From NCBI RefSeq assembly GCF_000302595.1, contig NZ_JH947126.1:959223-1023222 (forward strand): 64,000 bases of DNA. The letters run 5' to 3'. This DNA comes from Pedobacter arcticus A12. Lineage in GTDB: Bacteria; Bacteroidota; Bacteroidia; Sphingobacteriales; Sphingobacteriaceae. This document shows positions 63,503-64,000 of this stretch, piece by piece (positions within the stretch are counted from its first letter, which is position 1; each line of letters begins with the position of its first letter). The translations under genes and the position numbers were made by a program. The notes beneath the pieces are model-generated. The model did not search any database, had not been told where the DNA came from, and worked only from the letters and a program-made list of their open reading frames with translations.

Positions 63503-64000
63503 CTAACCGACAAACAATTTATTTACGAACAATGAATGTGGTGCAGACACTAAATTAATATCGAACTTTAAAGACGGTTCAATTCTAGAACTTGCATTAT
63601 GAATTCTGAACGAAATTTGCCAACCTTCACTTAAAGTAACCAACAAAGTTGTTTTAGAATTATCTTGGTAAACTACTTCAATCAATCTATTTGGTAATTT
63701 TAAGCGTTGTATTTTAAATTTTGGTTTTACAGTTTCAAAAGGTAAATTAAGTGTTCCGTGTAAATTATAAGCTTGAATTTCCACTTTACTTTTTCCCTTA
63801 ATAATCTTATAAAAATCTTGGTTGCCAATTAAATATTCCACCAATCTCTCGGCAACAATTCCTGGGTTCTCTTTATCAAGTCGAACTAATTCCTTTTTGA
63901 AAGCGTCCAGAACTGGAATATAAACCGAACTGTGGTAATCGCCTAACGTACTCCATTTTTGAGTGGCTTTACTCGCAGTTCTTAATTCAGCTAAATTATC
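63503..64000 (-). CDS. Type II restriction endonuclease, HaeIII-like, C-terminal part (5' end outside window)
   Basis: 165 visible residues; the frame stays open to the last base of the window, so the start lies beyond 64000. The C-terminal block WQISFRIHNASSRIEPSLKF then DINLVSAP is a signature shared by HaeIII/NgoPII-type restriction endonucleases, as is ERLVEYLIGNQDFYKIIKG followed by VEIQAYNLHGTLN. If the assignment to the HaeIII group is right the target would be GGCC, but this is from memory of the family. The cognate cytosine methyltransferase would be expected just outside the window. Confidence 0.68.
   Translation of the reverse strand, partial: DNLAELRTASKATQKWSTLGDYHSSVYIPVLDAFKKELVRLDKENPGIVAERLVEYLIGNQDFYKIIKGKSKVEIQAYNLHGTLNLPFETVKPKFKIQRLKLPNRLIEVVYQDNSKTTLLVTLSEGWQISFRIHNASSRIEPSLKFDINLVSAPHSLFVNKLFVG

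Overview
The window looks like a chromosomal segment of a Bacteroidetes bacterium, most likely a Sphingobacteriaceae member close to Pedobacter. Evidence: AT-rich DNA, a single-gene SecD-SecF fusion, a type IX secretion PorP/SprF gene beside a giant gliding-type C-terminal-domain adhesin, head-GIN-domain and DUF2147 proteins, weak Shine-Dalgarno use, and many Bacteroidetes promoter -7 boxes (TAnnTTTG). Most of it is ordinary housekeeping and envelope gene content; the right-hand end (about 61.4-64 kb) is accessory DNA.

Layout. 1-3.3 kb: the tail of an MsrA-like gene, then a PiT phosphate transporter on the minus strand. 3.3-8.5 kb: a Crp/Fnr-type regulator, then a co-oriented TolC / lipoprotein HlyD / ABC-2 permease / alpha-beta hydrolase operon with no ATPase gene. 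8.6-9.6 kb: two tandem paralogous lipoproteins with Lys/Asp repeat tails. 10-12 kb: a long PurF-like enzyme. 12.2-17.6 kb (minus): rlmD plus a small coupled gene, cysE-cysM with TAATG coupling, and a DUF3037/HipA-like kinase pair. 17.7-22.8 kb: M1 peptidase, GIN-domain protein, TPR histidine kinase, RlpA-like protein. 22.9-26.7 kb: a cobalamin riboswitch leading into nrdB-nrdA (class Ia ribonucleotide reductase). 26.8-36.6 kb: CWC cysteine-rich protein, OMP beta-barrel, msrB, folA, secDF, DinB-like protein, a frameshifted small gene, rlmF, DUF2254 protein, lipoprotein, dihaem cytochrome. 36.6-44.7 kb: DJ-1/PfpI, purN, purH, mreB (closed by a terminator, with no mreC behind it), catalase, Bcr/CflA MFS, YceI with a perfect palindromic operator. 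44.8-50 kb: PorP/SprF, PKD/CTD adhesin, DUF2147. 50.3-53.6 kb (minus): thrS-infC-rpmI-rplT, infC having a non-AUG start. 53.8-61.4 kb: aldose epimerase, exonuclease, two very small conserved-looking genes, ferredoxin, DUF983, AraC regulator, mnmE, a beta-hydroxyacid dehydrogenase and an MBL-fold hydrolase.

61.4-64 kb: dispersed repeats, then a TOPRIM-motif protein of unknown function lying between two GTTAG-type sites, one of them a large attC-like imperfect palindrome, and then the 3' part of a type II restriction endonuclease (HaeIII-like) running off the window. This cassette-like defence-type unit is the best candidate for something undescribed.

Several dispersed intergenic repeat families occur (9.8/32.3/61.5 kb; 0.45/12.0/14.5/61.6 kb), and two near-identical AACT tetranucleotide arrays sit directly behind stop codons (14.6 and 53.7 kb). 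I saw no rRNA, tRNA, CRISPR array, insertion sequence or replication origin.
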